Source: PALSA-1004 sp046715035 (GTDB lineage Bacteria > Pseudomonadota > Gammaproteobacteria > Burkholderiales > SG8-41). From it: 34,033 bases of DNA. Where the stretch lies: positions 1 to 34,033 of the forward strand of contig JBKJZR010000011.1 of NCBI GenBank assembly GCA_046715035.1, given 5' to 3'. The position numbers and the translations under genes were made by a program. Shown one piece after another: positions 8,262-16,680 of this stretch. Numbering within the stretch: position 1 is the stretch's first letter; each line of letters starts with the position of its first letter. Below the pieces are notes generated by a model, which made no database searches, was not told where the DNA came from, and saw only the letters and a list, made by a program, of their open reading frames with translations.

Positions 8262-9275
8262 ATGGATAGCGTCGATACAGAAGTGTTGAAAAGTGCCGTC
8301 GCGTGGCTCGATGCCGGGTACGCGGCAACGCTCGCCACGGTCGTCAAGACATGGGGATCCGCGCCGCGGCCGGTCGGTGCGATGCTGGTCATACGTGACG
8401 ACGGCCAGGTTGCGGGCTCGGTTTCCGGTGGCTGCGTCGAGGACGACCTGATCGAGCGCGTCAGGGCGCATTTGCTTTCGGGCGGCATGCCAGAAGTGGT
8501 CATTTATGGGGTGACTAAGGAACAGGCCGAGCGCTTCGGCCTGCCGTGCGGCGGAACGCTGCAGCTGGTACTCGAGCCACTGACGCAGGGTTCCGCAATC
8601 AGGAAGCTGCTGGAAGCGGTAGCGCGCCACGAGCTGATAGCGCGGACCCTGGAACTGGCCACGGGGAAAGCGACACTCGCGCCTGCCAAGTGGTCGGACG
8701 TGCTGGAATTCGACGGCACGGTGTTGAAGACCGTGCACGGGCCACGCTGGCGGCTGCTGATCATCGGCGCCGGTCAGACAGCGCGCTATCTCGCGCAGAT
8801 GGCGCAGGCGCTCGACTATCAGGTCACGGTGTGCGATCCGCGCGAGGAGTACGCCGCGGGCTGGGACCTCCCTGGCGTGACGCTCGACAGCCGCATGCCG
8901 GATGACGTCGTACTGGCGATGAACATGGACGCTCACAGCGCGGTCGTCGCGGTGACTCATGATCCGAAACTCGATGACATGGCACTGCTCGAGGCGCTGA
9001 AGTCGCCTGCGTTTTACGTCGGCGCGCTCGGCTCGCGTCTCAACAACGAAAAACGGCGGCAACGGCTGGCGCAATTCGATCTCTCGGCCGACGAAATCGC
9101 GCGATTGCACGGGCCGGTAGGCCTGCCTATCGGCAGTCGCACGCCACCCGAAATCGCCGTTTCGATACTCGCTGAAATGACAGCGGTGAGGCGCGGCGTG
9201 AAACTGGATGCGTTGACCGCCACGATACGTGCGGCCGTTCCCAGTAACGACCCGCTCGCCTGCGGTTCGTCCTGA
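8262..9275 (+). CDS. XdhC/CoxI family molybdenum-cofactor accessory protein
   Basis: A 337-residue protein with the two expected domains. The N-terminal XdhC/CoxI domain (residues 1 to about 110) has GSAPRPVGAMLVI, the SGGCVEDDLI signature and LPCGGTLQLV. The C-terminal Rossmann domain starts at LLIIGAGQTARYLAQMA (about 165-182) and ends in the conserved GLPIGSRTPPEIAVSILAEM. Proteins of this family bind molybdenum cofactor and deliver it, after sulfuration, to xanthine-dehydrogenase-type hydroxylases. No gene for such an enzyme is in the window. The two conserved Cys, in GGCVED and in LPCGG, are intact. Confidence 0.9.
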   Translation: MDSVDTEVLKSAVAWLDAGYAATLATVVKTWGSAPRPVGAMLVIRDDGQVAGSVSGGCVEDDLIERVRAHLLSGGMPEVVIYGVTKEQAERFGLPCGGTLQLVLEPLTQGSAIRKLLEAVARHELIARTLELATGKATLAPAKWSDVLEFDGTVLKTVHGPRWRLLIIGAGQTARYLAQMAQALDYQVTVCDPREEYAAGWDLPGVTLDSRMPDDVVLAMNMDAHSAVVAVTHDPKLDDMALLEALKSPAFYVGALGSRLNNEKRRQRLAQFDLSADEIARLHGPVGLPIGSRTPPEIAVSILAEMTAVRRGVKLDALTATIRAAVPSNDPLACGSS

Positions 9276-9753
9276 CTGCTGGCGACGCGCGGGGGCGCAC
9301 GCACCGCCGCACGGATGCCGGGCAGGCGCGCACCTTGCGCTCCAGCGCCCGCAACGCTGGTGCGATAGACAAAGACTCAGCGCGCTGCTGGGATTCCTGA
9401 TCCGACTCAAACGGTACGCCGAACTCGGGTGCTGGGACAGCGGTGCCTGTCACGCGCTCCGCCTTTCCCCCTCCTAAGCACACTTTCCCAGTCCTGGCTC
9501 AAAACGTCCCTGCGACTGTGAGCTGGGGCTGACGCCGACTCGTCGCGTTGTCGGGTCGCCGTCAGAGAAGTCGCAGGCGCCCTGTGCCTAGACGACGCTT
9601 GGCGACTGACTTCGGGCTTTCACGGCAGCCCGCATAACCGGATACGCCCGGCGCTGCCCGATCATGCAGCGGCGTACCGGTCGAACACCGTGCGACACCG
9701 CGCAAGGCCATCGTCGTGCTTCGGCACGGGATTTGCTGGTATGCGGGCCTTAT

Positions 9754-9909
9754 TCAGCTGGTTTCATCGAATTTGCCAACGAGCTGGTCGAAGTGCGCCT
9801 GCGGCGCTTTGCGTAACAGCCGTTCGAATACCAGGAGTTCGACACGTCGCGACGAGGATTCAAGACTCGCCGCAGCCGCGCGGGTGTTGAGTCGCTGAGT
9901 GCGGGCTCC
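9754..9909 (-). pseudogene. possible C-terminal relic of a lost gene
   Basis: A minus-strand frame is open between TGA at 9910-9912 and TGA at 9754-9756 and has no ATG or GTG. Its 51 residues read like the end of a real helical protein, with segments such as RVELLVFERLLRKAPQ and AHFDQLVGKFDETS. I could not name the family. It may be the remnant of a gene truncated upstream, or chance. Confidence 0.3.
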
Positions 9910-9918
9910 TCATCGTTT

Positions 9919-9934
9919 AGGCACAGAAATTGCG
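9919..9934 (+). promoter_or_regulatory. sigma-54 (RpoN) -24/-12 promoter of the PEP-CTERM gene
   Basis: AGGCACAGAAATTGCG matches the consensus TGGCAC-N5-TTGC with the invariant GG (9920-9921) and GC (9932-9933) exactly 10 nt apart. Transcription would begin near 9945, giving a leader of about 50 nt to the GTG at 9998. PEP-CTERM genes are known to be controlled by the PrsK/PrsR-RpoN system in several betaproteobacteria, which supports the call. Confidence 0.7.
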
Positions 9935-9997
9935 ATACCCCTATTGCTGAAAGCTGTCTTCACTCACGCTGCATAAGCGCATCAGAAAAGGGACCCG

Positions 9998-10927
9998 GTG
10001 AAACTTCAGGCAAAAACGTACGCGAAGCTGATGGCGATCCCCGCTGGACTGGCGTTGACCCTCCAGGCCCTGGCGGTGCCGCTCACCGTCGACGGCAGGC
10101 TGAGCGACTGGGGCGTGCGACTGGGAGACAACAATACGAGCAATATCAGCGTGCCGCTTGCCCCTTCGACGATCACGGCGATTCCGCTTCCGTGCTTCGG
10201 CGCACGAGCGGTCTGCGAAGACCAGAATGACCAGAGCAACAATCACGCACTCGGGCCTCACTACGGCGGTCAGAATTACGACGTCGAGTTTCTCGGCCTG
10301 CGTTATCAGGGCGGCAGAATCTTCATCGGCATAGCGAGCGGATTGCGACCCGACAACGGTTTTAGACTGTACGCTCCGGGCGATCTTTTTCTGAAAGTAA
10401 ACGGGGTCGAATACGCAATAGAAATTGGCGGCGGCGCCGGCGGCTCGGCTGCGTCCGCTGCGGCGCTGCTGGAGGATGGGGCAGGCAGCACCTATACGCT
10501 GAACAGCAGCGGATACACAACGGGTGTGGCCGCGCACGCTGCGGCTCAGACTGCAGGCTCCATCTGGCGCGCCTCCGACGTCGACTACGTGACCGACCCG
10601 ATCACGCATACCGTGAACACGCAGTTCAAGCTGAAACCGGGAACCGCGGCGTCCGCCAAAGTCGGCATGGCGGATTTCGTTTTCACCCGCAACCAGACTC
10701 CCGATACCGTCAATGGGGGAAACCTCGCCCAGCATTCGGTGATCGAACTTTCCTTCGATGCGGCACTGATAGGCGGCGCCAACGACATCGAGCTCGAGGC
10801 CTATTGGGGTCCCGTGTGCAGCAACGACGGGTTGGAGTATTACGGGCACATACCCGAGCCTTCCAGCATCGCGTTGCTCGCGATGGGCCTGGCAGGCTTC
10901 GGCGTCGCGCGGCGCCGGCCCCACTGA
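9998..10927 (+). CDS. PEP-CTERM sorting-domain protein
   Basis: A 309-residue exported protein starting at GTG 9998 behind AAAGGGA. It has an N-terminal signal peptide (to about residue 27, ending ALA-VPLT). An extracellular domain follows that begins TVDGRLSDWGV, a phrase typical of CBM9/DOMON-like beta-sandwich modules. The C-terminal PEP-CTERM signal is IPEPSSIALLAMGLAGFGVA with an RRR tail: the PEP motif, one hydrophobic helix and basic residues. Such proteins are recognised and processed by an exosortase at the inner membrane and released to the surface, often with exopolysaccharide. No exosortase gene is in the window. Four Cys at PCFG, AVCED and PVCSND may form disulfides. The gene is flanked by a sigma-54 promoter and an intrinsic terminator, so it is a single-gene transcript. 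Confidence 0.9.
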   Translation: MKLQAKTYAKLMAIPAGLALTLQALAVPLTVDGRLSDWGVRLGDNNTSNISVPLAPSTITAIPLPCFGARAVCEDQNDQSNNHALGPHYGGQNYDVEFLGLRYQGGRIFIGIASGLRPDNGFRLYAPGDLFLKVNGVEYAIEIGGGAGGSAASAAALLEDGAGSTYTLNSSGYTTGVAAHAAAQTAGSIWRASDVDYVTDPITHTVNTQFKLKPGTAASAKVGMADFVFTRNQTPDTVNGGNLAQHSVIELSFDAALIGGANDIELEAYWGPVCSNDGLEYYGHIPEPSSIALLAMGLAGFGVARRRPH

Positions 10928-10953
10928 CTTTCCTGGCTTAACGTTGGGTGTTT

Positions 10954-10979
10954 GCCCCGCCTCGCGCGGGGCTTTTTTT
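10954..10979 (+). terminator. intrinsic terminator of the PEP-CTERM gene
   Basis: GCCCCGC (10954-10960), a 5-nt loop, GCGGGGC (10966-10972) and seven T form a textbook rho-independent terminator 27 bp after the PEP-CTERM stop. Confidence 0.92.
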
Positions 10980-10982
10980 GTG

Positions 10983-11122
10983 GCTAAAAGCAAAACCGCC
11001 CCATTTGTTCTGAATAACGTCTAATTCCACAGCCGTTTCACTTCGGTCAGCTCGCAGCAACGACATTGCGATGGCTTTTTTGACGACACTTGCGCATTTT
11101 TTCCGGGGCGGTTTTTCCTTAG
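10983..11122. repeat. 140-bp MITE-like repeat, copy 1 (between PEP-CTERM gene and dnaJ)
   Basis: This segment is about 90% identical over its whole length to 22322-22462. Its ends carry an imperfect inverted repeat (CTAAAAGCAAAACCGCCCC at the left; the complement CTAAGGAAAAACCGCCCC at the right). The right end includes the TAA stop codon of dnaJ (11119-11121). It has no coding capacity of its own. Each strand carries GGGGCGGTTTT at its 3' side, so in RNA the ends could pair and act as a terminator with a long loop. Confidence 0.8.
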
Positions 11123-12234
11123 GGTTCGAAAAACTCCCGCACCTTATCCATCCAGGACTTGGCGCGGGGATTGTGCTTGGCCGAATCGGTGTCGTTGATC
11201 GATTCGAGCTCCTGCAGCAGCTCCTTTTGTCGCGCAGTCAGGCTGACCGGGGTTTCCACCACGAGATGGCAGAGCAGGTCGCCGTGGGCGGCCGAGCGCA
11301 CGCCCTTGACGCCTTTGCCGCGCAGGCGAAAGACTTTGCCGGTCTGGGTCTCGGCAGGCACTTTGATCTTGGCGTAGCCGTCGAGCGTCGGTATCTCGAT
11401 CTCGCCGCCCAACGCCGCCGTTGTGAAACTGATCGGCATTTCGCAGCGCAGATCATTGTGGTCCCGCTGAAACACTGCGTGCGCTTTGAGGTGGATGACT
11501 ACATACAGGTCGCCCGTCGGGCCACCGTTTACGCCGGCCTCGCCTTCGCCGGAGAGGCGGATCCGGTCGCCTTCGTCCACGCCGGCCGGAATCTTCACGG
11601 ACAGGGTTTTATGCTGCTTGATACGGCCCGCTCCATGGCAGCTTGCGCAGGGCGACTGCACCACCTTGCCCTTGCCGTGGCATTTGGGGCACGTCTGCTG
11701 AATCGAGAAAAACCCCTGCTGCATGCGCACCTGGCCATGACCGCCGCATGTCGGGCACGGCGTCGGCTGAGTGCCCGGCTTCGCCCCCGTGCCGTGGCAG
11801 GTCTCGCACTGCTCCATCGCGGGAATGCGAATCTTGGTTTCGGTGCCACGCGCTGCCTCCTCGAGCGTGATCTCGAGGTTGTATCGCAGATCAGCGCCGC
11901 GATAGACGTTTGAGCGTCCACGCCCGCCGCTGCCGAAGATGTCGCCGAAGATGTCGCCGAATGCATCGGCGAAATTGCCGAAACCCGCACCGCCTGCCGC
12001 AGCCGTGGCGTCGACGCCGGCGTGCCCATACTGATCGTAAGCGGCTCGCTTGCTCGGGTCGGAAAGTATCTCGTAAGCCTGTTTCGCATCCTTGAAATGC
12101 TCTTCGGCCTTGGGCTTGTCCGGATTGCGATCAGGATGGAATTTCATCGCCAGCTTGCGATAGGCCTTCTTGATGTCCTCATCCGAGGCATCGCGATTGA
12201 CGCCGAGCACTTCGTAGTAATCTTTTTTTGACAT
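11119..12234 (-). CDS. dnaJ: chaperone DnaJ (Hsp40)
   Basis: A full-length type I DnaJ of 371 residues. It has the J domain MSKKDYYEVLGVNRD with the HPD motif in KFHPDRN, then a Gly/Phe-rich linker. The zinc domain has four Cys repeats (CETCHGTG, CPTCGGHG, CPKCHGKG, CASCHGAG), followed by the C-terminal substrate-binding domains. It stimulates DnaK ATPase and delivers unfolded clients. The frame extends seven codons upstream (MMTEKLD), but ATG 12234 has GAGAAG at good spacing and gives the standard family start. Its stop codon lies inside repeat copy 1. Confidence 0.97.
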   Translation of the reverse strand: MSKKDYYEVLGVNRDASDEDIKKAYRKLAMKFHPDRNPDKPKAEEHFKDAKQAYEILSDPSKRAAYDQYGHAGVDATAAAGGAGFGNFADAFGDIFGDIFGSGGRGRSNVYRGADLRYNLEITLEEAARGTETKIRIPAMEQCETCHGTGAKPGTQPTPCPTCGGHGQVRMQQGFFSIQQTCPKCHGKGKVVQSPCASCHGAGRIKQHKTLSVKIPAGVDEGDRIRLSGEGEAGVNGGPTGDLYVVIHLKAHAVFQRDHNDLRCEMPISFTTAALGGEIEIPTLDGYAKIKVPAETQTGKVFRLRGKGVKGVRSAAHGDLLCHLVVETPVSLTARQKELLQELESINDTDSAKHNPRAKSWMDKVREFFEP

Positions 12235-12283
12235 GTCCAGCTTCTCAGTCATCATGATGATGGCCGCGGTACAAACACGAAAA

Positions 12284-12325
12284 GGATCGAGGAGACGTCT
12301 CGCGCCGTCTCCTCAATCCCGATCC
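12284..12325 (-). terminator. dnaK-dnaJ intergenic hairpin (attenuator or processing site)
   Basis: A perfect 9-bp stem (12289-12297 with 12306-12314, 8-nt loop) is extended by an outer GGATC/GATCC stem. On the minus strand it is followed by CCTTTTCG, a weak T run. It probably lets only part of dnaK transcription continue into dnaJ, or protects the dnaK mRNA end. Confidence 0.55.
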
Positions 12326-12342
12326 TCATGCCTTCAGCCGGC

Positions 12343-14277
<1,935 letters not shown>

Positions 14278-14307
14278 GTTTGGACCTCACTCGTAAATGT
14301 CCCTGCA

Positions 14308-14325
14308 CCGCTGGCCGGCCAGCGG
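14308..14325. repeat. 18-bp perfect palindrome before dnaK
   Basis: CCGCTGGCCGGCCAGCGG is a perfect palindrome in the 5' leader of dnaK, about 30 bp before the start codon. It could form an RNA hairpin affecting processing or translation of the grpE-dnaK message; no role is shown. Confidence 0.45.
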
Positions 14326-14337
14326 ACCTTGCCTCGA

Positions 14338-14365
14338 ATATGGGGATAATTCTTTAGCTTTCAAC
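14338..14365 (-). promoter_or_regulatory. sigma-32-type promoter upstream of dnaK
   Basis: On the minus strand GTTGAAA (14365-14359), a 13-nt spacer and CCCCATAT (14345-14338) closely match the heat-shock sigma-32 consensus CTTGAAA-N13-CCCCATNT. The -35 overlaps the last codons of grpE. It would give a heat-inducible dnaK transcript separate from the grpE one. Confidence 0.7.
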
Positions 14366-14905
14366 CGCATCAGGCGGGGACTTGGCCACCGATACCAGCG
14401 CGGGGCGGATGACTCGGTCATTGAGCAAATAGCCCTTCTGAAAGACCTGCACCACCGTATTGGGAGCCGCGCCGGATTCTATCGAGCTGATCGCCTGGTG
14501 ACGGTGGGGATCGAACTTCTGCCCGGCAGGGTTGATCTCGCTCAGGTTGAACTTCTCGAACACCGAAGTGAGCTGCTTGAGCGTGAGCTCGACACCGCTT
14601 TGGAGCGACTCTGCGCTGGCGTTCTTGGTCGCCAGTGCCGCTTCGAGGCTGTCCCTGACCGCAAGCAACTCGGTCGAAAAATTCTCGATCGCATATTTGT
14701 GTGCGCTGGCGATGTCGAGTTGCGCGCGTTTGCGCACGTTGTCAGCCTCGGCTTTGGCGCGCAGCCACGCATCGTAATGTTCCTGGGCGGTGAGTTCGGC
14801 TTTCCTGAGCAACTCTTCAGTGCTCGCCGCCACCTCGGGCGCGGCTGCGGACGTGCCGTCCTGAGCAGGCTGCTGCTCGTCGGTGTAGTGCTGGGGGTCG
14901 TGCAT
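14354..14905 (-). CDS. grpE: nucleotide exchange factor GrpE
   Basis: A 183-residue GrpE: an acidic, Gln-rich N-terminus, a long coiled coil (about residues 35-85, including AWLRAKAEADNVRKRAQLD) and the C-terminal beta domain with the conserved HQAISSIES and VVQVFQKGYLLNDRVIRPA. It releases ADP from DnaK. The frame opens at an ATG at 14986, but the sigma-32-type promoter lies inside that extension. The ATG at 14905 is the only start compatible with it, and it also gives the normal protein length. Confidence 0.95.
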   Translation of the reverse strand: MHDPQHYTDEQQPAQDGTSAAAPEVAASTEELLRKAELTAQEHYDAWLRAKAEADNVRKRAQLDIASAHKYAIENFSTELLAVRDSLEAALATKNASAESLQSGVELTLKQLTSVFEKFNLSEINPAGQKFDPHRHQAISSIESGAAPNTVVQVFQKGYLLNDRVIRPALVSVAKSPPDAVES

Positions 14906-14943
14906 CGTGGGTTTCCCGGAGGTTCTGTGGCTACCATCATCTA

Positions 14944-14969
14944 ATGGGGGCTTGCGGAACATTTTCAAG
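14944..14969 (-). promoter_or_regulatory. sigma-32-type heat-shock promoter of grpE
   Basis: On the minus strand CTTGAAA (14969-14963), 13 nt and CCCCAT (14949-14944) make an essentially perfect sigma-32 promoter. Transcription would start about 30 nt before the grpE ATG at 14905. Confidence 0.8.
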
Positions 14970-15053
14970 AGGCCGTGTAAGCTCATGATACTTAGGCGAA
15001 AGGAGGTCCGTCAGCCGTCTTCGAACGGAGTGGGCGTCGGGGCGCGTGCGAGG

Positions 15054-15398
15054 CTACCGGGTTGCGGGCAGCAGCGCGCTCAGTAGCCAGCTGATCAGGC
15101 TGTAGACGATCGCGCCGCCGACGGCAGGCCAGAAGCCCGCAACGGTAAAGCCGGGCACGAACGACGCCACCGACCAGAAGAGCAGCCCATTGATCACGAA
15201 CGTCAGCAAGCCGAGCGTCAGCACGTTTATCGGCAACGTCAGCACTATAACGATTGGGCGGATCAGGGCATTCACCAAGCCAAGGACGAGTGCGGCGACG
15301 AGGCCGGTGGCGAAGCTGTCGACGCGGATCGAGTCGAACAGGTGAGGCAGGGCCAGCAGCGCCAGTGCGTTCACGAGCCAGATGAGCAGGAGTCGCAT
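15054..15398 (-). CDS. phage-holin-family (DUF360-like) membrane protein
   Basis: A 114-residue protein made almost wholly of four hydrophobic helices, with the motif ALVLGLVNALIRPIVIVLTL followed by PINVLTLGLLTFVINGL. This is the signature of a widespread small membrane family called 'phage holin family' in databases, although most members are chromosomal and not linked to prophages. No phage genes are nearby. It lies about 60 bp downstream of hemH on the same strand. Function is unknown. Confidence 0.85.
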   Translation of the reverse strand: MRLLLIWLVNALALLALPHLFDSIRVDSFATGLVAALVLGLVNALIRPIVIVLTLPINVLTLGLLTFVINGLLFWSVASFVPGFTVAGFWPAVGGAIVYSLISWLLSALLPATR

Positions 15399-15459
15399 GT
15401 TTTAGTTGAGGGTGGAGTTCGGTTTGGGCGCGCGGCGGGACCGGGCGGCCGTGTAACGA

Positions 15460-16554
15460 TCACGATCTTGCGCCAAGCGCGAGCGCGCGCTCGCGCGAGC
15501 GGGCCCACGCCTCGTCCGGAGGGGCGCTGCCGACCCAACCCAGCAGGTTCCTCGCCACCAGGTCGGTCAGTGCGTGGATCCAGTCGTCGCGCTCGTTCAG
15601 GCAGGGAATATAATGAAATTCGCCGCCCCCGGCCTGGAGAAAAATCGCCTTGCCTTCGATTGCGATCTCTTCGAGCGTCTCCAGGCAATCGGCCACGAAG
15701 CCGGGGCAGATCACGTCCACGCGCCGCGTTTTACGCTTTCCTAATCCCTTTAGCACGGCAGCGGTGTATGGCTCCAGCCACTTGGTGCGCCCGAAACGCG
15801 ACTGAAACGCGACCTGGTACTGGTCTGGCGCGAGCTTGAGCGCCTCGGCCAAAAGCCGCGCCGTCTTCTGGCATTCGCAATGATAGGGATCGCCGCGGTC
15901 CAGCGTGTAGCGCGGCAAGCCGTGAAAGCTCATGACCAGCAGCTCCGGCCGGCCCGCTTTCATCCAGTATTGATTGACGTGGCGCGCGAGCGCCGAGATG
16001 TAACCGGCATCGTCGTGGAAATTGCGCACTGCCCGTAATCCGGGTTGGTTTCGCATGCGCGCATAGGCCGCGGCGACGGCGTCAAGCGCGCTCGCGGTCG
16101 TACTTGCGGCATACTGGGGATAAAGCGGTACGATCAGGATGCGTTCACAGTGGGCGCGCCTGAGCTTGGCCAGCGCGTCAGCGATCGCCGGCTCGCCGTA
16201 GCGCATCGCGTAATCGATCACCAGCGGCGCCTTGATGCGCTCGTTGAGATAACCCCGCAGCAGCTTGGCCTGGCGCTCCGTGTGCACCTTGAGCGGCGAG
16301 CCGTCGCCGCTCCATATCTGAGCGTAACGCTGGGCTGACTTACGCGGGCGCGTGGTAAGGACGAAAAGATTGAGAACCAGCCACCAGGCGACACGGGGTA
16401 TTTCGACGACCCGCGGATCGGACAGAAACTCGCGCAGATAACAGCGCACCGCGCTCGCCGTCGGAGCTGCGGGAGTTCCCAGGTTGATGAGCAGAACTCC
16501 GGTCTTGGGCGCGTGGCCGTGCTGAAACGGCGGCTCGGCGGGGTAACGCGGCAT
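15460..16554 (-). CDS. hemH: ferrochelatase
   Basis: A 364-residue ferrochelatase that inserts ferrous iron into protoporphyrin IX, the last step of protoheme synthesis. Visible family features: GVLLINLGTP near the N-terminus, LLVMSFHGLPRYTLDRGDPY with the metal/porphyrin-binding His of the SFHG motif, FQSRFGRTKWLEPYT, and CPGFVADCLETLEEI with the catalytic Glu. The N-terminus MPRYPAEPPFQHGH is typical of betaproteobacterial HemH. The extreme C-terminus is Arg/Ala-rich and GC-palindromic at the DNA level. Confidence 0.95.
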   Translation of the reverse strand: MPRYPAEPPFQHGHAPKTGVLLINLGTPAAPTASAVRCYLREFLSDPRVVEIPRVAWWLVLNLFVLTTRPRKSAQRYAQIWSGDGSPLKVHTERQAKLLRGYLNERIKAPLVIDYAMRYGEPAIADALAKLRRAHCERILIVPLYPQYAASTTASALDAVAAAYARMRNQPGLRAVRNFHDDAGYISALARHVNQYWMKAGRPELLVMSFHGLPRYTLDRGDPYHCECQKTARLLAEALKLAPDQYQVAFQSRFGRTKWLEPYTAAVLKGLGKRKTRRVDVICPGFVADCLETLEEIAIEGKAIFLQAGGGEFHYIPCLNERDDWIHALTDLVARNLLGWVGSAPPDEAWARSRERALALGARS

Positions 16555-16565
16555 GACGCGTTACC

Positions 16566-16593
16566 GTGAGGCGTGAGGCGTGAGGCGTGAGGC
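16566..16593. repeat. GTGAGGC heptamer repeated four times
   Basis: Four exact tandem copies of the 7-mer GTGAGGC lie between hemH and hrcA. A related CTCATCA repeat follows at about 16620-16638. Both belong to a GTGAnG-type heptamer family that also appears between nadK and recN. Confidence 0.85.
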
Positions 16594-16680
16594 GCAAAAA
16601 CCGGGGCGGCCAGCGGCCAACTCATCACTCATCACTCAAATCCGTCCATCTAGGGCTTGATCGGGTTCTTGAGACCGTTT

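Larger units (their letters stand above)
9276..9997. other. 722-bp region without an intact gene
   Basis: No convincing complete gene was found on either strand between xdhC and the PEP-CTERM gene. Short open frames here lack start sites and protein-like composition, apart from the relic at 9754-9909 described separately. The last 80 bp hold the sigma-54 promoter and leader of the PEP-CTERM gene. The region looks like degraded sequence at an insertion-prone point. Confidence 0.6.

Noticed and set aside
9941..10993. 350-codon frame antisense to the PEP-CTERM gene
   Set aside because: The plus-strand gene has a signal peptide, PEP-CTERM tail, promoter and terminator; the antisense frame runs through all of these.
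10983..11122. Short ORFs crossing the 140-bp repeat as a transposase remnant
   Set aside because: No transposase motif in any frame, and the frames are not conserved between the two copies.
14997..15010. GAAAGGAGGTCC as a ribosome binding site on the plus strand near 15000
   Set aside because: No plausible plus-strand gene begins after it; the region is the leader side of minus-strand grpE.
15054..15398. Phage holin, suggesting a prophage
   Set aside because: The family name is misleading; this is a common chromosomal four-helix protein and no phage genes are near.
15475..15494. GC palindrome near the hemH 3' end
   Set aside because: It lies in the Arg/Ala-rich codons at the C-terminus of hemH and has no T run; probably composition-driven.
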